Shown here one piece after another: positions 25,558-33,978 of a stretch of 64,000 nt of DNA (positions within the stretch are counted from its first letter, which is position 1; each line of letters opens with the position of its first letter). The stretch covers positions 124,001 to 188,000 of the forward strand of contig JARGPI010000005.1 of NCBI GenBank assembly GCA_029213005.1, given 5' to 3'. The position numbers were made by a program, and so were the translations under genes. A model generated the notes under the pieces. That model saw nothing but the letters and a program-made list of their open reading frames with translations, ran no database searches and was not told the origin of the DNA. The DNA comes from Verrucomicrobiales bacterium. Lineage in GTDB: Bacteria > Verrucomicrobiota > Verrucomicrobiia > Verrucomicrobiales > DEV007.

Positions 25558-26703
25558 ATGTTTTCTCTGCTAAAAACTGACACCGAAACCGCTGCCCGCC
25601 GCGGGCGCCTTCATCTCGCCCATGGTGATGTCGAGACTCCGGTTTTTATGCCCGTAGGCACCCGGGGAACCGTGAAAGCGGTTCACCCTGCCGAGCTGAA
25701 AGATCCCGCGCTCGATTGTCAGATCATTCTGGGAAACACCTATCACCTCAATCTCCGCCCCGGCACCGAAATCCTCGATCATTTCAAGGGTCTTCATTCT
25801 TTTATGCAATGGGATCGTCCGATCTTGACCGATTCCGGAGGATACCAGGTCTACTCGTTGGCCAAGTTGAGGAAACTCACCTCCGAAGGTGTCGCTTTTC
25901 AAAGCCATATCGACGGTTCAAAACATCTTCTCACACCGGAATCGGTGCTCGAGATTCAACAATCGATCGGAAGCGACATCTGCATGATCCTCGATGAGTG
26001 CCCTCCTTTTCCCTGCGAAAGGGAATATGCCGCCAATTCACTCGATCTCACCCAGTCCTGGGCGGTCCGCGCTCGCGACTGGATTGAGAAAAACCGGCCT
26101 GAAGGTCAGAAGTATATGGGCATCGTTCAAGGTTCCTGTTTCAAAGATTTGCGGGAAAAAGCCGCGCATGACCTCGTCGAACTCGATTTTGACAGTTACG
26201 CGATCGGGGGACTTTCCGTAGGAGAACCCGTTCCGGAGATGATGAAAGCGGTCGAAACCGTCGCCCCGATCCTTCCGCAAAACAAAGCCCGCTACGCGAT
26301 GGGACTCGGTCAGCCCGATCAGCTTCTCGAGTTGATCAGCCGCGGAATCGACATGTTCGACTGCGTCCTCCCGACCCGTGTAGCCCGCAACGCCACGGCT
26401 TACACGGCCGACGGGACGATCAATTTGAAAAACAAACAGTGGGAAAAAAGCGAAATCCCACTGGCTCCACCTGGCGAAACCCATCCCCTTTGCGACGGTT
26501 ACAGTCGCGGCTACATCCGGCATTTGATCAAAAATGAGGAGATCCTCGGACTGCGTCTCCTCTCCCTTCATAACGTCTTCTTCTATCTGAACTTGATGAA
26601 ACAGGTAAGAAGTGCTATAGACGGCGGCGCGTTCGCCCTGTTTAAAGAGGATTTCATCCAAAGATACCGGGCCGGTAAGTCAGAAGCATCCGCGATCGGC
26701 TAA
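25558..26703 (+). CDS. tgt: tRNA-guanine (queuosine) transglycosylase with altered zinc ligands
   Basis: TIM-barrel enzyme that exchanges G34 for preQ1 in tRNAs with GUN anticodons; 381 residues, normal length. Catalytic residues are present: the first Asp in ILTDSGGYQVYSL and the nucleophile Asp in MFDCVLPTRVARN, plus the GGLSVGEP substrate loop. The zinc site departs from the family C-x-C-x2-C...H: here the segment reads ETHPLCDGYSRGYIRHL, so the first Cys is Glu, the second is His, and only the third Cys and the later His (LLSLHN) remain. A weak ribosome-binding site (AAGGG) precedes the ATG. It heads the conserved tgt-yajC-secDF cluster. Confidence 0.96.
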   Translation: MFSLLKTDTETAARRGRLHLAHGDVETPVFMPVGTRGTVKAVHPAELKDPALDCQIILGNTYHLNLRPGTEILDHFKGLHSFMQWDRPILTDSGGYQVYSLAKLRKLTSEGVAFQSHIDGSKHLLTPESVLEIQQSIGSDICMILDECPPFPCEREYAANSLDLTQSWAVRARDWIEKNRPEGQKYMGIVQGSCFKDLREKAAHDLVELDFDSYAIGGLSVGEPVPEMMKAVETVAPILPQNKARYAMGLGQPDQLLELISRGIDMFDCVLPTRVARNATAYTADGTINLKNKQWEKSEIPLAPPGETHPLCDGYSRGYIRHLIKNEEILGLRLLSLHNVFFYLNLMKQVRSAIDGGAFALFKEDFIQRYRAGKSEASAIG

Positions 26704-26740
26704 TCCATCAAAAAGCGCACCGCTATTTACATTTCAAAAA

Positions 26741-27061
26741 ATGACATTGTTTAACTCAATTCTTATCGCAGAAGCCGCTGGACCCAGTGCGCTATCAACC
26801 TTTCTGCCAATGTTCGCCATCATGGGGATTTTCTACTTTCTCCTGATTCGTCCTCAGCAGCAAATGCGGAAGAAGCAGGAACTGATGCGGAGCAAACTCG
26901 CTAAAAACGATAAAGTTATCACCGAGTCCGGAATCCACGGAATTATCACCGGAGTTACCGACAAGACCGTTTCCATAAAAGTGGCCGAAGGCGTCAGCAT
27001 GAAGTTCGAACGCTTTGCCATCGCTCAAGTTCTTTCCGAAAGCAAAACTTCGGAAGATTGA
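26741..27061 (+). CDS. yajC: Sec translocon accessory subunit YajC
   Basis: 106-residue single-span membrane protein. The span MFAIMGIFYFLLIRPQQQ with the invariant LIRPQQ(Q) turn identifies YajC. A basic segment and a small cytoplasmic domain follow (DKVITESGIHGIITGVTDKTVSIKVAEGV). It associates with SecDF to aid protein translocation. It lies 37 bp after tgt and before secDF, the standard order in bacteria. The 125-bp gap to secDF holds three copies of the phased palindromic repeat. Confidence 0.96.
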   Translation: MTLFNSILIAEAAGPSALSTFLPMFAIMGIFYFLLIRPQQQMRKKQELMRSKLAKNDKVITESGIHGIITGVTDKTVSIKVAEGVSMKFERFAIAQVLSESKTSED

Positions 27062-27092
27062 GAATGAACGAATTCGACCGCTATCCCACTAA

Positions 27093-27155
27093 GACCCTAC
27101 CCTGTTAGGTCCCTGACTGTACCCTGTACACTCCGAGACTGTACCCTGTTAAGTC
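27093..27155. repeat. Phased palindromic repeat, locus C (three units, inside the yajC-secDF operon)
   Basis: Three units start at 27093, 27115 and 27137, exactly 22 bp apart: GACCCTACCCTGTTAGGTC, GACTGTACCCTGTACACTC and GACTGTACCCTGTTAAGTC. All have the CCT centre on the plus strand. In the first, left and right arms changed together (CCTA against TTAGG), partly keeping the dyad. The array fills half of the yajC-secDF gap and stops 31 bp before the secDF start codon, so it is transcribed in the leader of secDF. Confidence 0.92.
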
Positions 27156-27186
27156 CCAGAAACGACTCCACCACTTTTAAAAAATC

Positions 27187-29916
27187 ATGCAAGATCAGAA
27201 CGATTCTGCCGCTAAAAACGCCGCCGAAGCAGTTGAAGCAACTGCGGAAACAGCCGGCGAAAAAATTGAAGCTGCTGCTTCAAAAACGGCTGAGGTAACT
27301 AAAGCCGCTGCCGAGGAGGCTTCAACCGCAACGGAAACCGTTGTCGACCAAACTGCTGAAGCCGCTACTGAAGCTGGCGAAAAAGTCGAAGCAGCCGCCG
27401 ACGCCACAGTGGAAGCCGCTAAAACCGCGGTCGAGAGCACCGGTGAAGCCGTGGAGAAAGCAACCGAAGCAGCTGCCAGTGTCGCCGATGGCGCTACCGA
27501 CACCGCTGCGATCACCGTTGCCGAGGGTACGCAAAAAGCCTCTGAAGTCGCTGAGTCGATCGGTTTGAGTTCGCACTCGACCTTTCTTATGGGGCTGATT
27601 CTGCTCGGCCTTTTCATCTGGTATTTCGTTTCCGAACAGGAAAAGCGCCGCCGCGTGGTGGGCTCAATTCTCGCCGTCGTCGTAGCCGCACTTTGCACGT
27701 TCTTCTACCAGAACTACGGCGTTGAAAAAGGGATCGAGCTTCAGGGTGGAGTCTCCATGGAGATCAAAATCAAAGAAGTGCCGGGACGCGAAGTCACCTC
27801 GGAAACTCAGCAGCAGGTCATCAAGATCCTCGACAAGCGGATCAATGCCCTCGGTGCCAGAGAGCTGATTTTAGCCCCTTCCGGCAAAGACGGCGTCTTC
27901 CTTCAGGTCCCCGGAGCCACTCCGGAAGAACTGAAGAAAATGACCGAAGCGATCCAGAAAGTCGCCAAACTCGAATTTTCGGTCGTCCACGAAAGCAGCC
28001 GCTTCCTCGCTCCTGCTGTCGCCAGCGATGCTGAAGTTATCGTCGGTTACCAGGCACTTCCCTACATCCTCAGCGACGAGGACAAGCAGGAAAACATCGA
28101 CGCCGGTCGCGACGCCGACACCCCGAACCGCTGGGAACTGGTTAAGCAGATTCCCGACATGTCCGGTAAAAACGTCCAGTCAGCCAGTTATTACTACGGC
28201 ACTGACGGTCATTCGATTCAGGTCAGTTTCACCACTCAGGGTGCCGCCATCATGGGACCTTTGACCCGTGAAAATCAAGGTCGCCAGCTCGCCATTATTA
28301 TGGATAACGAAGTGGTTTCCGCTCCGGTCATCAATGAGCCATTCGCGATGGGTTGTTCCATTACGGGTGATTTCAGCCGCGAGGAAGCCAAAGCGCTGGT
28401 TGCTGCTCTGGAGAACCCTCTGGAGAATCCGATCGAAATCGCCTACTCCAACTACATCTCACCTACTATGGGTGAACTGACAGTGAACCAGGGAATTTAC
28501 GCCGGTATCGCCGGTCTCTCCGTGACGCTTCTTTTTATTCTCGCCTATTACAAGTTTGCCGGAATCATCGCCCTGATCGGTCTTTTGCTCAATATCGTGA
28601 TCATCTTTGGTGCGCTGGCATTGTTCCGCTTCACACTCACACTGCCGGGTATCGCCGGTATCATCCTCACCATCGGTGTGGCGATCGATGCGAACGTTCT
28701 GATCTACGAGCGTCTCCGTGAAGAGTTGAAAGGCGGAAAATCGATTAAAGCAGCCATTGATGCGGCTTATGAGAAGGCTTTCTCTGCGATTATTGATGCA
28801 AACATCACCACATTGATCACCGCGATCATCCTTTACTTCCTCGCAACAGGAACCGTCAAAGGCTTCGCGATCACTTTGATCATCGGTATCGTAGCGTCAC
28901 TTTTCACCGCCCTGATCGTAACCCGACTTTGTTTTGGTTGGGCAACGGAGACCTTCCTGACGAAGCTCTCTTTCATGAATATCATTCCCGACAACGTGAT
29001 CGACTTTCTCGGGAAGCGAAAGACTTGCATGATGGTTTCAATCGGTCTCATCGTGCTGTCACTCATCATCGTTCCAGTTATGGATCCCCGGGGAGTTGAG
29101 TTAAAAGGGGGCGACGCTCTCACCATCCAGTCCAGTGACGGTTTGACGACCAAGGGAATTGTAGACTCACTGTCCGACGTCGATCTCGGAGCCACTCCGA
29201 TCGTTCAGGACCAGGAGCCAGTGGGTGGACAGGGAAAATTCTTCCTCGTTCGGGTGCCTGATAACACCGCTGAACTGGTCCAGGCTGAACTGGCCAAAGA
29301 TTTGGGAGTTAACCCGGAGCATACCGAAGTCAGCTCCGTAGGTTCACAGGTCGGTAAGTCGATGCTGATTGCTTCGGGTATAGCCCTGCTTGTCGGCATG
29401 GTGATCATTCTCTTGTATGTCACCTTTCGTTTTGAGTTCGCTTTTGCGCTTGGAGCGATTGTTGCTCTCTTCCACGACTTAATCATCACCGCGGGAGTTA
29501 CCACGCTCCTCGGTCAGGAACTGTCCTTGATTTCAGTGGGCGCGCTGCTCACCATCGCCGGTTACTCAATTAACGATACCATCGTGGTCTTTGACCGCGT
29601 TCGCGAAGGCCTGGCCACCAAGCGGGGTAATGTGAAAGACATCATGAACTACTGTCTGAACGCGACCCTTTCTCGGACCATTCTGACCAGTGCCACCACC
29701 TTGATTATCGTGGTTGTGCTGTTCCTCTTCGGCGGACCGGGAATGAGAAACTTCGCTCTGACTCTCATTGTCGGAGTGACTATCGGTACCTACTCCTCGA
29801 TCTTCGTTGCATCACCCATCGTGCTCTGGTGGGCGCGCCGCAGTGGAACCAACCTCCGTCGCGAGGTTCTCGATACCGAGCAGTCCAAGATCGATCCTCT
29901 CGCAGGAACGGCTTAA
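27187..29916 (+). CDS. secDF: Fused protein translocase subunit SecDF with Ala/Glu-rich N-terminal extension
   Basis: 909-residue fusion of SecD and SecF, which use the proton-motive force to pull proteins out of the SecYEG channel. The SecD half has its first span near 131-148, a GIELQGGV P1-domain start, and VAIDANVLIYERLREELK in the RND core. The SecF half has RGVELKGGD and INDTIVVFDRVREGL. Both proton-relay motifs (AIDAN and SINDT) are present. The first 125 or so residues, before the first span, are unusual: a low-complexity stretch of Ala, Glu, Thr, Lys and Val with LEA-like or coiled-coil spacing (repeats such as TAEAATEAGEKVEAAADAT). This part would lie in the cytoplasm and is not part of ordinary SecD. 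A strong terminator follows. Confidence 0.96.
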   Translation: MQDQNDSAAKNAAEAVEATAETAGEKIEAAASKTAEVTKAAAEEASTATETVVDQTAEAATEAGEKVEAAADATVEAAKTAVESTGEAVEKATEAAASVADGATDTAAITVAEGTQKASEVAESIGLSSHSTFLMGLILLGLFIWYFVSEQEKRRRVVGSILAVVVAALCTFFYQNYGVEKGIELQGGVSMEIKIKEVPGREVTSETQQQVIKILDKRINALGARELILAPSGKDGVFLQVPGATPEELKKMTEAIQKVAKLEFSVVHESSRFLAPAVASDAEVIVGYQALPYILSDEDKQENIDAGRDADTPNRWELVKQIPDMSGKNVQSASYYYGTDGHSIQVSFTTQGAAIMGPLTRENQGRQLAIIMDNEVVSAPVINEPFAMGCSITGDFSREEAKALVAALENPLENPIEIAYSNYISPTMGELTVNQGIYAGIAGLSVTLLFILAYYKFAGIIALIGLLLNIVIIFGALALFRFTLTLPGIAGIILTIGVAIDANVLIYERLREELKGGKSIKAAIDAAYEKAFSAIIDANITTLITAIILYFLATGTVKGFAITLIIGIVASLFTALIVTRLCFGWATETFLTKLSFMNIIPDNVIDFLGKRKTCMMVSIGLIVLSLIIVPVMDPRGVELKGGDALTIQSSDGLTTKGIVDSLSDVDLGATPIVQDQEPVGGQGKFFLVRVPDNTAELVQAELAKDLGVNPEHTEVSSVGSQVGKSMLIASGIALLVGMVIILLYVTFRFEFAFALGAIVALFHDLIITAGVTTLLGQELSLISVGALLTIAGYSINDTIVVFDRVREGLATKRGNVKDIMNYCLNATLSRTILTSATTLIIVVVLFLFGGPGMRNFALTLIVGVTIGTYSSIFVASPIVLWWARRSGTNLRREVLDTEQSKIDPLAGTA

Positions 29917-29929
29917 TTTTCGAACTTCA

Positions 29930-29960
29930 AAACACCGGATGGCACTGCTGTCCGGTGTTT
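29930..29960 (+). terminator. Intrinsic terminator of the tgt-yajC-secDF cluster
   Basis: Perfect 10-bp stem AAACACCGGA / TCCGGTGTTT around an 11-base loop, followed by a T-rich stretch, 14 bp past the secDF stop. Confidence 0.8.
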
Positions 29961-30008
29961 GTCGTTTCTATAGACCTAAGATTCGGCGGACTGAAACGTC
30001 CACTGAAT

Positions 30009-30446
30009 ATGAGGTCCCAACTCCCCATCCTTCCTCTTCTCTTTTTTCCCCTCCTGTTTCAAAGCTGTCATAAAGAAACAGAGTTAGCGACCGAAGCCCT
30101 TCCCTTAAGTGGCGGCATCCAGCTTTCACTTCACACCACCGGCGGTTCCACCGGCATGAACGAGTGCATCCAGATCTCGGATCACTGGCAACTTTCCTCC
30201 GTGGGAAGACGACACGGTTGGATCCGGAAACTCGAGCCCGATGAGCAGCGAATGCTGGTGAGAGCGATGCAGGGATTCGAAACCCTGGTCTGGAAGAACG
30301 AAGCGGATCCGAAGTCCCCGCATCACACTTCGTCAATTCTGACAGCGAAAGGTTCAGGAGAAGGCCTGGCTTCTAAAGAAGAGGCTGCGAACCTCGACGA
30401 ACTGGTTCAAAAACTGATCAACGCGAAGCGCATCGCGTCACGCTGA
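30009..30446 (+). CDS. Hypothetical lipoprotein
   Basis: Not recognised. 145 residues from the ATG at 30009, which gives a clean lipoprotein signal (MRSQLPILPLLFFPLLFQSC, Cys at 20). The frame is open further upstream but that part overlaps the secDF end and terminator. The mature part has a beta-rich opening (GGIQLSLHTTGGSTG) and a helical end with many Ala/Glu/Lys. Members of this sort often bear a weak link to proteins with a generic 'SH3-like' or inhibitor fold, but nothing specific is visible. It may be co-transcribed with the DUF1684 gene 62 bp downstream. Confidence 0.65.
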   Translation: MRSQLPILPLLFFPLLFQSCHKETELATEALPLSGGIQLSLHTTGGSTGMNECIQISDHWQLSSVGRRHGWIRKLEPDEQRMLVRAMQGFETLVWKNEADPKSPHHTSSILTAKGSGEGLASKEEAANLDELVQKLINAKRIASR

Positions 30447-30508
30447 GTCGAAAGCAATCATTTTTTGGTGAGCTACGCAAATGGGTTTAGATTTGCTGAC
30501 TCATCATT

Positions 30509-31114
30509 ATGCGATTCTTCCGACTCCTCATATTCCCCCTCCTCGCCGGAGGATTTCTCCACGCCCAATCAAAATCTGACGAATCCGATTTCGCCGGGAA
30601 AATTGCGAAGTTTCGTGAGGACTACAAAGCGACTTTACTGTCGAATCCTTACGCGCCCCTGAAATCCAAAGCGGAACTGGCGAAGCTAAATTTCTTTCCA
30701 GCCCGATCCGCCTACCGGTTCGATGGAAAATTCCTGAGAACGCCTCAGGCAAAGACAACCACAATGGCGACTTCCGACGGTGGAACCTCAGATTTTGTGA
30801 AATATGGCGAAGTCATCTTCCGGCACGAATCCATTGAGCATCGCCTGTCGATCTTCAAACTCCTTCATCCTACCGTTGAGTATTTTCTGATCGCATTCAC
30901 TGATTTGACCAACGGAAAATCAACCTACGGAGGCGGGCGTTACCTAGATTTCAGTCCTGATCAGATTGCGGACGGCCAAATCGAGATTGATTTCAATAAA
31001 TCCTACAACCCCTGGTGTCATTACTCAGACCAATACCCCTGCCCACTCCCGCCGAAGGAGAATCATCTCTCGATAGCGATTCCCGTCGGCGAGGGGCTTT
31101 ATTCCAGGGACTAG
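30509..31114 (+). CDS. DUF1684 family exported protein
   Basis: 201-residue protein with signal peptide (MRFFRLLIFPLLAGGFLHAQ). The conserved end of DUF1684 is easily seen: FTDLTNGKSTYGGGRYLDF, then IDFNKSYNPWCHYSDQYPCP and LPPKENHLSIAIPVGE. The family has an FHA-like or split-barrel beta structure and no established biochemical role; the invariant tyrosine/cysteine segment may bind a ligand. Its last 4 bp overlap the end of the convergent DUF1080 gene. Confidence 0.88.
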   Translation: MRFFRLLIFPLLAGGFLHAQSKSDESDFAGKIAKFREDYKATLLSNPYAPLKSKAELAKLNFFPARSAYRFDGKFLRTPQAKTTTMATSDGGTSDFVKYGEVIFRHESIEHRLSIFKLLHPTVEYFLIAFTDLTNGKSTYGGGRYLDFSPDQIADGQIEIDFNKSYNPWCHYSDQYPCPLPPKENHLSIAIPVGEGLYSRD

Positions 31115-31929
31115 TCGTTTGCGTTCAGATCAAGCTCTCTGATCCAGATATTTCGAAAACGCACTGGGTTGCTGTGATTCTGAAGTGAGATAGGTCCTTT
31201 TCCGGTGACCTTATTGTAGTTGGCTACCCGCTTGTGCCCGGTAGCTCCCAAATAAGCCTGGCGGTGTTGAGTCAACACTCCGTTATGAAATACGGTGATG
31301 TGAGCTTTTTTCAGCAGGTTGCCTTCCGCGTCCCACTTTGGAGCTTCAAATATAATGTCGTAGGTCTGCCACTCACCGGGTTTGCGGGCAGCATTGACCA
31401 GAGGCGGCTTCCATCCGTAAAGCGCGGAAGCCTGACCGTCTGCATAGGTTTTGTTCTCATAGGAATCGAGAACTTGAAGCTCAAAATTTCCCGGAAAGAA
31501 AATCCCACTGTTCCCGCGGCCCTGGGAATTGGAAACCACCTCGGCAGGAGAAGCCCATTCGATGTGAAGTTGAACATTTTCAAACTCACGCTTTGTCGCG
31601 ATCGGACCTCCAGCCGACTTTGACTTATCCGGCACCTCAAAAAAACCATCTTTCACCACCCAATCAGCCGGAGACTTGTCTTTTGCCATCTGCCACTCAG
31701 ACAGGTCTTTCCCATCGAATAATACAATCGCATCCGATGGAGCATCAGCGGTGGTTTTTCCCGGAGTGACCACTTTGGGTCGGGGACGTGCATCATCGTG
31801 GACCCGCCATTTTCCGCCCGGAAGAAACGGAGTGTCGGTGTAACCGGTAGGTTTGGCTTCGTCTTCGGAAAATCCGAGAGGAGCGAGGGCAACGCAGGCC
31901 AAAGCAAGTATGGAACTGGATAATTTCAT
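31111..31929 (-). CDS. Secreted DUF1080 (3-keto-disaccharide hydrolase-type) protein
   Basis: 272 residues from ATG 31929, which begins a normal signal peptide (MKLSSSILALACVALAPLGF); an ATG three codons earlier also exists. The concanavalin-like jelly-roll of DUF1080 spans about 70-270 with the typical strands IVLFDGKDLSEW, WVVKDGFFEV, FENVQLHIEWASP, NSGIFFPGNFELQVLDSY and the closing PISLQNHSNPVRFRNIWIREL. Some members hydrolyse 3-ketoglycosides after oxidation of the sugar; others have unknown targets. No 3-keto-forming dehydrogenase lies beside it. The family is greatly expanded in Planctomycetes and Verrucomicrobia. Confidence 0.9.
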   Translation of the reverse strand: MKLSSSILALACVALAPLGFSEDEAKPTGYTDTPFLPGGKWRVHDDARPRPKVVTPGKTTADAPSDAIVLFDGKDLSEWQMAKDKSPADWVVKDGFFEVPDKSKSAGGPIATKREFENVQLHIEWASPAEVVSNSQGRGNSGIFFPGNFELQVLDSYENKTYADGQASALYGWKPPLVNAARKPGEWQTYDIIFEAPKWDAEGNLLKKAHITVFHNGVLTQHRQAYLGATGHKRVANYNKVTGKGPISLQNHSNPVRFRNIWIRELDLNAND

Positions 31930-31996
31930 AGTCGGCAATCAAAGCCGCTACCATCTTCTCAAGCAAGATGGAAAATTGGCTGATGCAGGTAACAAA

Positions 31997-32026
31997 AAAG
32001 CCGATCCCGCTGGCGGGATCGGCTTT
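31997..32026 (-). terminator. Intrinsic terminator of fba
   Basis: A 13-bp perfect stem (AAAGCCGATCCCG / CGGGATCGGCTTT) with a four-base loop, followed on the minus strand by TTTTTT. It lies 25 bp past the fba stop. Confidence 0.85.
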
Positions 32027-32050
32027 CCGTGAAAGATTTCGGCAGGAAGA

Positions 32051-33085
32051 TTAAACCTGTCCACCGATGGATTTCCCAGTGGAAAGCAGGTCTTCGCAAG
32101 CTTCCATAATCCGGTCACACATGGCCTGCTCACCTTTCTTAAGATAAGCCCGTGGATCGTATGCCTTCTTGTTGCCGATCTCGCCGTCAACTTTAAGCAC
32201 TCCGTCGTAGTTCTGGAACATGTGCTCAGCAATCGGACGAGTGAACGCATACTGAGTGTCGGTATCGACATTCATTTTCACCACACCGTAGTTAAGCGTT
32301 TCGCGAATTTCTTCGAGCGTTGATCCGGAACCACCGTGGAACACGAGGTCAAACTCAGCGGAGGCACCGTATTTTGCGACAACCGCAGCCTGACCTTCTT
32401 TCAGGATTTCAGGACGGAGCTTAACCGCACCAGGCTTGTAGTGGCCGTGAACGTTTCCGAAAGTCGCGGCAAAGGTGAAGCGACCCAGCTCGTTGAGAGC
32501 TTCGTAGACCGCAAGCATGTCCTCAGGAGTGGTGTATAACATGTCATCAGGCATATCTTCCGTTCCTGCAGCGCCGTCTTCTTCACCGCCGACCACACCA
32601 GCCTCGACTTCGAGGATGATTTCATTTTCTGCACAAATTGCGAGATACTCTTTGGAAATCGCCATGTTCTCTTCCAGAGGAAGGATCGACGCATCGAGCA
32701 TGTGGTTCTGGAACAGGTTGTTCTCCCCTTTGGCCCGACGAGCGGCGGTAGCCTCGATCAAAGGCTTAAGGAATGATGACGCTTTCTCCGGCTGACAATG
32801 ATCTGTGTTCAGAGCGACCAGAATGTCATACTGTTCAGCAAGGCGGTGAGTCGCTTCAGCAAGGATAATGGTTCCTTTGGTGGCATCTCCATGATTCAGA
32901 CCGGAAACAAACTGTCCCGCCCCGGTTGAAAACTGAATAATTCCGTCTGACTTCGAATCGGCAAACGCTTTCAGCGCTGCGTTGATCGTAGTGATACTTG
33001 AGCAGTTAATCGCTGGGAAGGCATATCCACCCTCCTGGGCGGCGTCTAACATTGCTTCGAACTGTTTTGGTGTTGCTACAGGCAT
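32051..33085 (-). CDS. fba: Class II fructose-bisphosphate aldolase
   Basis: Zinc-dependent aldolase of glycolysis/gluconeogenesis splitting fructose 1,6-bisphosphate; 344 residues, fitting the longer class IIA branch. Landmarks are YAFPAINCSS, the catalytic and first zinc site in ALNTDHCQPEK, the zinc ligand region LEVEAGVVGGEEDG, the histidine in FGNVHGHYKPG, the phosphate-binding FHGGSGS and the NVDTDTQYAFTRPIAEHMF segment. Transcribed alone with its own terminator; gapA, the next glycolytic step, is 16 kb away in the same window. Confidence 0.97.
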   Translation of the reverse strand: MPVATPKQFEAMLDAAQEGGYAFPAINCSSITTINAALKAFADSKSDGIIQFSTGAGQFVSGLNHGDATKGTIILAEATHRLAEQYDILVALNTDHCQPEKASSFLKPLIEATAARRAKGENNLFQNHMLDASILPLEENMAISKEYLAICAENEIILEVEAGVVGGEEDGAAGTEDMPDDMLYTTPEDMLAVYEALNELGRFTFAATFGNVHGHYKPGAVKLRPEILKEGQAAVVAKYGASAEFDLVFHGGSGSTLEEIRETLNYGVVKMNVDTDTQYAFTRPIAEHMFQNYDGVLKVDGEIGNKKAYDPRAYLKKGEQAMCDRIMEACEDLLSTGKSIGGQV

Positions 33086-33202
33086 AGTGCGGACAGTTAA
33101 CGCTTGTAAAGGACGTTTTCAAGTTGATAAATTTTGACCAAATGAACACATCTTTTCTGAAACTTATTTTTGGTAAAGCAGCCATGACCCGATACTGTCA
33201 GG

Positions 33203-33847
33203 ATGTCGCCAATGAATCGGGATTTTCACCCGTTCCAAAAGCTAGTTATGTCTGAGTCGATTTTCACCCGCGAAGGATACATAAGGCCTGCCGTTCTGGT
33301 TGCCGCATATCGCGGGGGAATGTTTCCCATGGCAGTTGACAGCCGCGGCGAGATTGGGTGGTTTTCGCCGGATCCCCGGGGCATCATCCCACTGGACAAT
33401 CTCCATATTCCACACGGTTTAAAAAGAGCGCTCCGGAAAGAGCCTTTTGAAATCCGCTACGATACCGCGTTCCCCGAGGTGATGGATGGATGTGGTGATC
33501 GAGACACGACATGGATCAGCCCTGAGATTAAGCGGAGTTACGTCAAGCTGTTCGAACTGGGCTACGCGCACTCCGTCGAGTGCTGGGAAAACGATGAACT
33601 GGTCGGTGGACTCTACGGCGTCTCGATCGGAGGCGCTTTTTTCGGCGAATCGATGTTCAGCCGGCGCACCGACGCCTCAAAGATTGCCCTGGTCAAACTG
33701 GTCGACAGACTCAACGCAAAAGGATTTGAACTGCTAGATACCCAGTGGTCAACGCGGCATCTCGCGACTTTGGGCTGTATTGATATCCCCCGTCACGAAT
33801 ACATGAAGCGTCTCAATCAAGCCCTGCTCCGCAAAGTTCATTTTTGA
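33203..33847 (+). CDS. aat: Leucyl/phenylalanyl-tRNA-protein transferase
   Basis: N-end rule transferase that adds Leu or Phe from charged tRNA to proteins with N-terminal Arg or Lys. Motifs are the AAYRGGMFPM opening, IGWFSPDPRGIIPLDN, DTTWISPEIKRSYVKLFELGYAHSVE (quoted in parts: WISPEI, LGYAHSVE), GGLYGVSIGGAFFGESMFSR and the LLDTQWSTRHLATLGCIDIPRHEY end. The start is uncertain: ATGs at 33203, 33212 and 33248 all keep the domain, and the last would give 199 residues, a common size for this protein in related phyla. No clpS or clpA lies nearby. Confidence 0.95.
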   Translation: MSPMNRDFHPFQKLVMSESIFTREGYIRPAVLVAAYRGGMFPMAVDSRGEIGWFSPDPRGIIPLDNLHIPHGLKRALRKEPFEIRYDTAFPEVMDGCGDRDTTWISPEIKRSYVKLFELGYAHSVECWENDELVGGLYGVSIGGAFFGESMFSRRTDASKIALVKLVDRLNAKGFELLDTQWSTRHLATLGCIDIPRHEYMKRLNQALLRKVHF

Positions 33848-33910
33848 GGGTCCGATTAAAAGTTTATCGCCGGGGTAACGTTTCGCGATCGATTTTATTT
33901 TAAACTTTTC

Positions 33911-33940
33911 TTGACGACGGGGCAGGTCGGCCGACATAAT
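33911..33940 (+). promoter_or_regulatory. Candidate sigma-70 promoter for the small exported protein at 33979
   Basis: TTGACG at 33911-33916, an 18-bp spacer and CATAAT at 33935-33940. Transcription would begin near 33947, about 30 bp before the start codon. It lies in an isolated 130-bp spacer directly before a gene with its own terminator, which supports it. Confidence 0.5.
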
Positions 33941-33978
33941 CTGAAGTTCTCTGGTAAGTAAACACGACCTACAGGTTC

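Noticed and set aside
24789..25580. A 263-codon plus-strand frame opposite the beta-propeller gene
   Set aside because: The minus strand shows repeated propeller blades and a signal peptide. The plus frame is antisense.
27093..27155. Evenly spaced repeats considered as a CRISPR array
   Set aside because: The repeats are palindromic with only 3-bp gaps, no unique spacers and no cas genes, and the same units recur at other places in the window.
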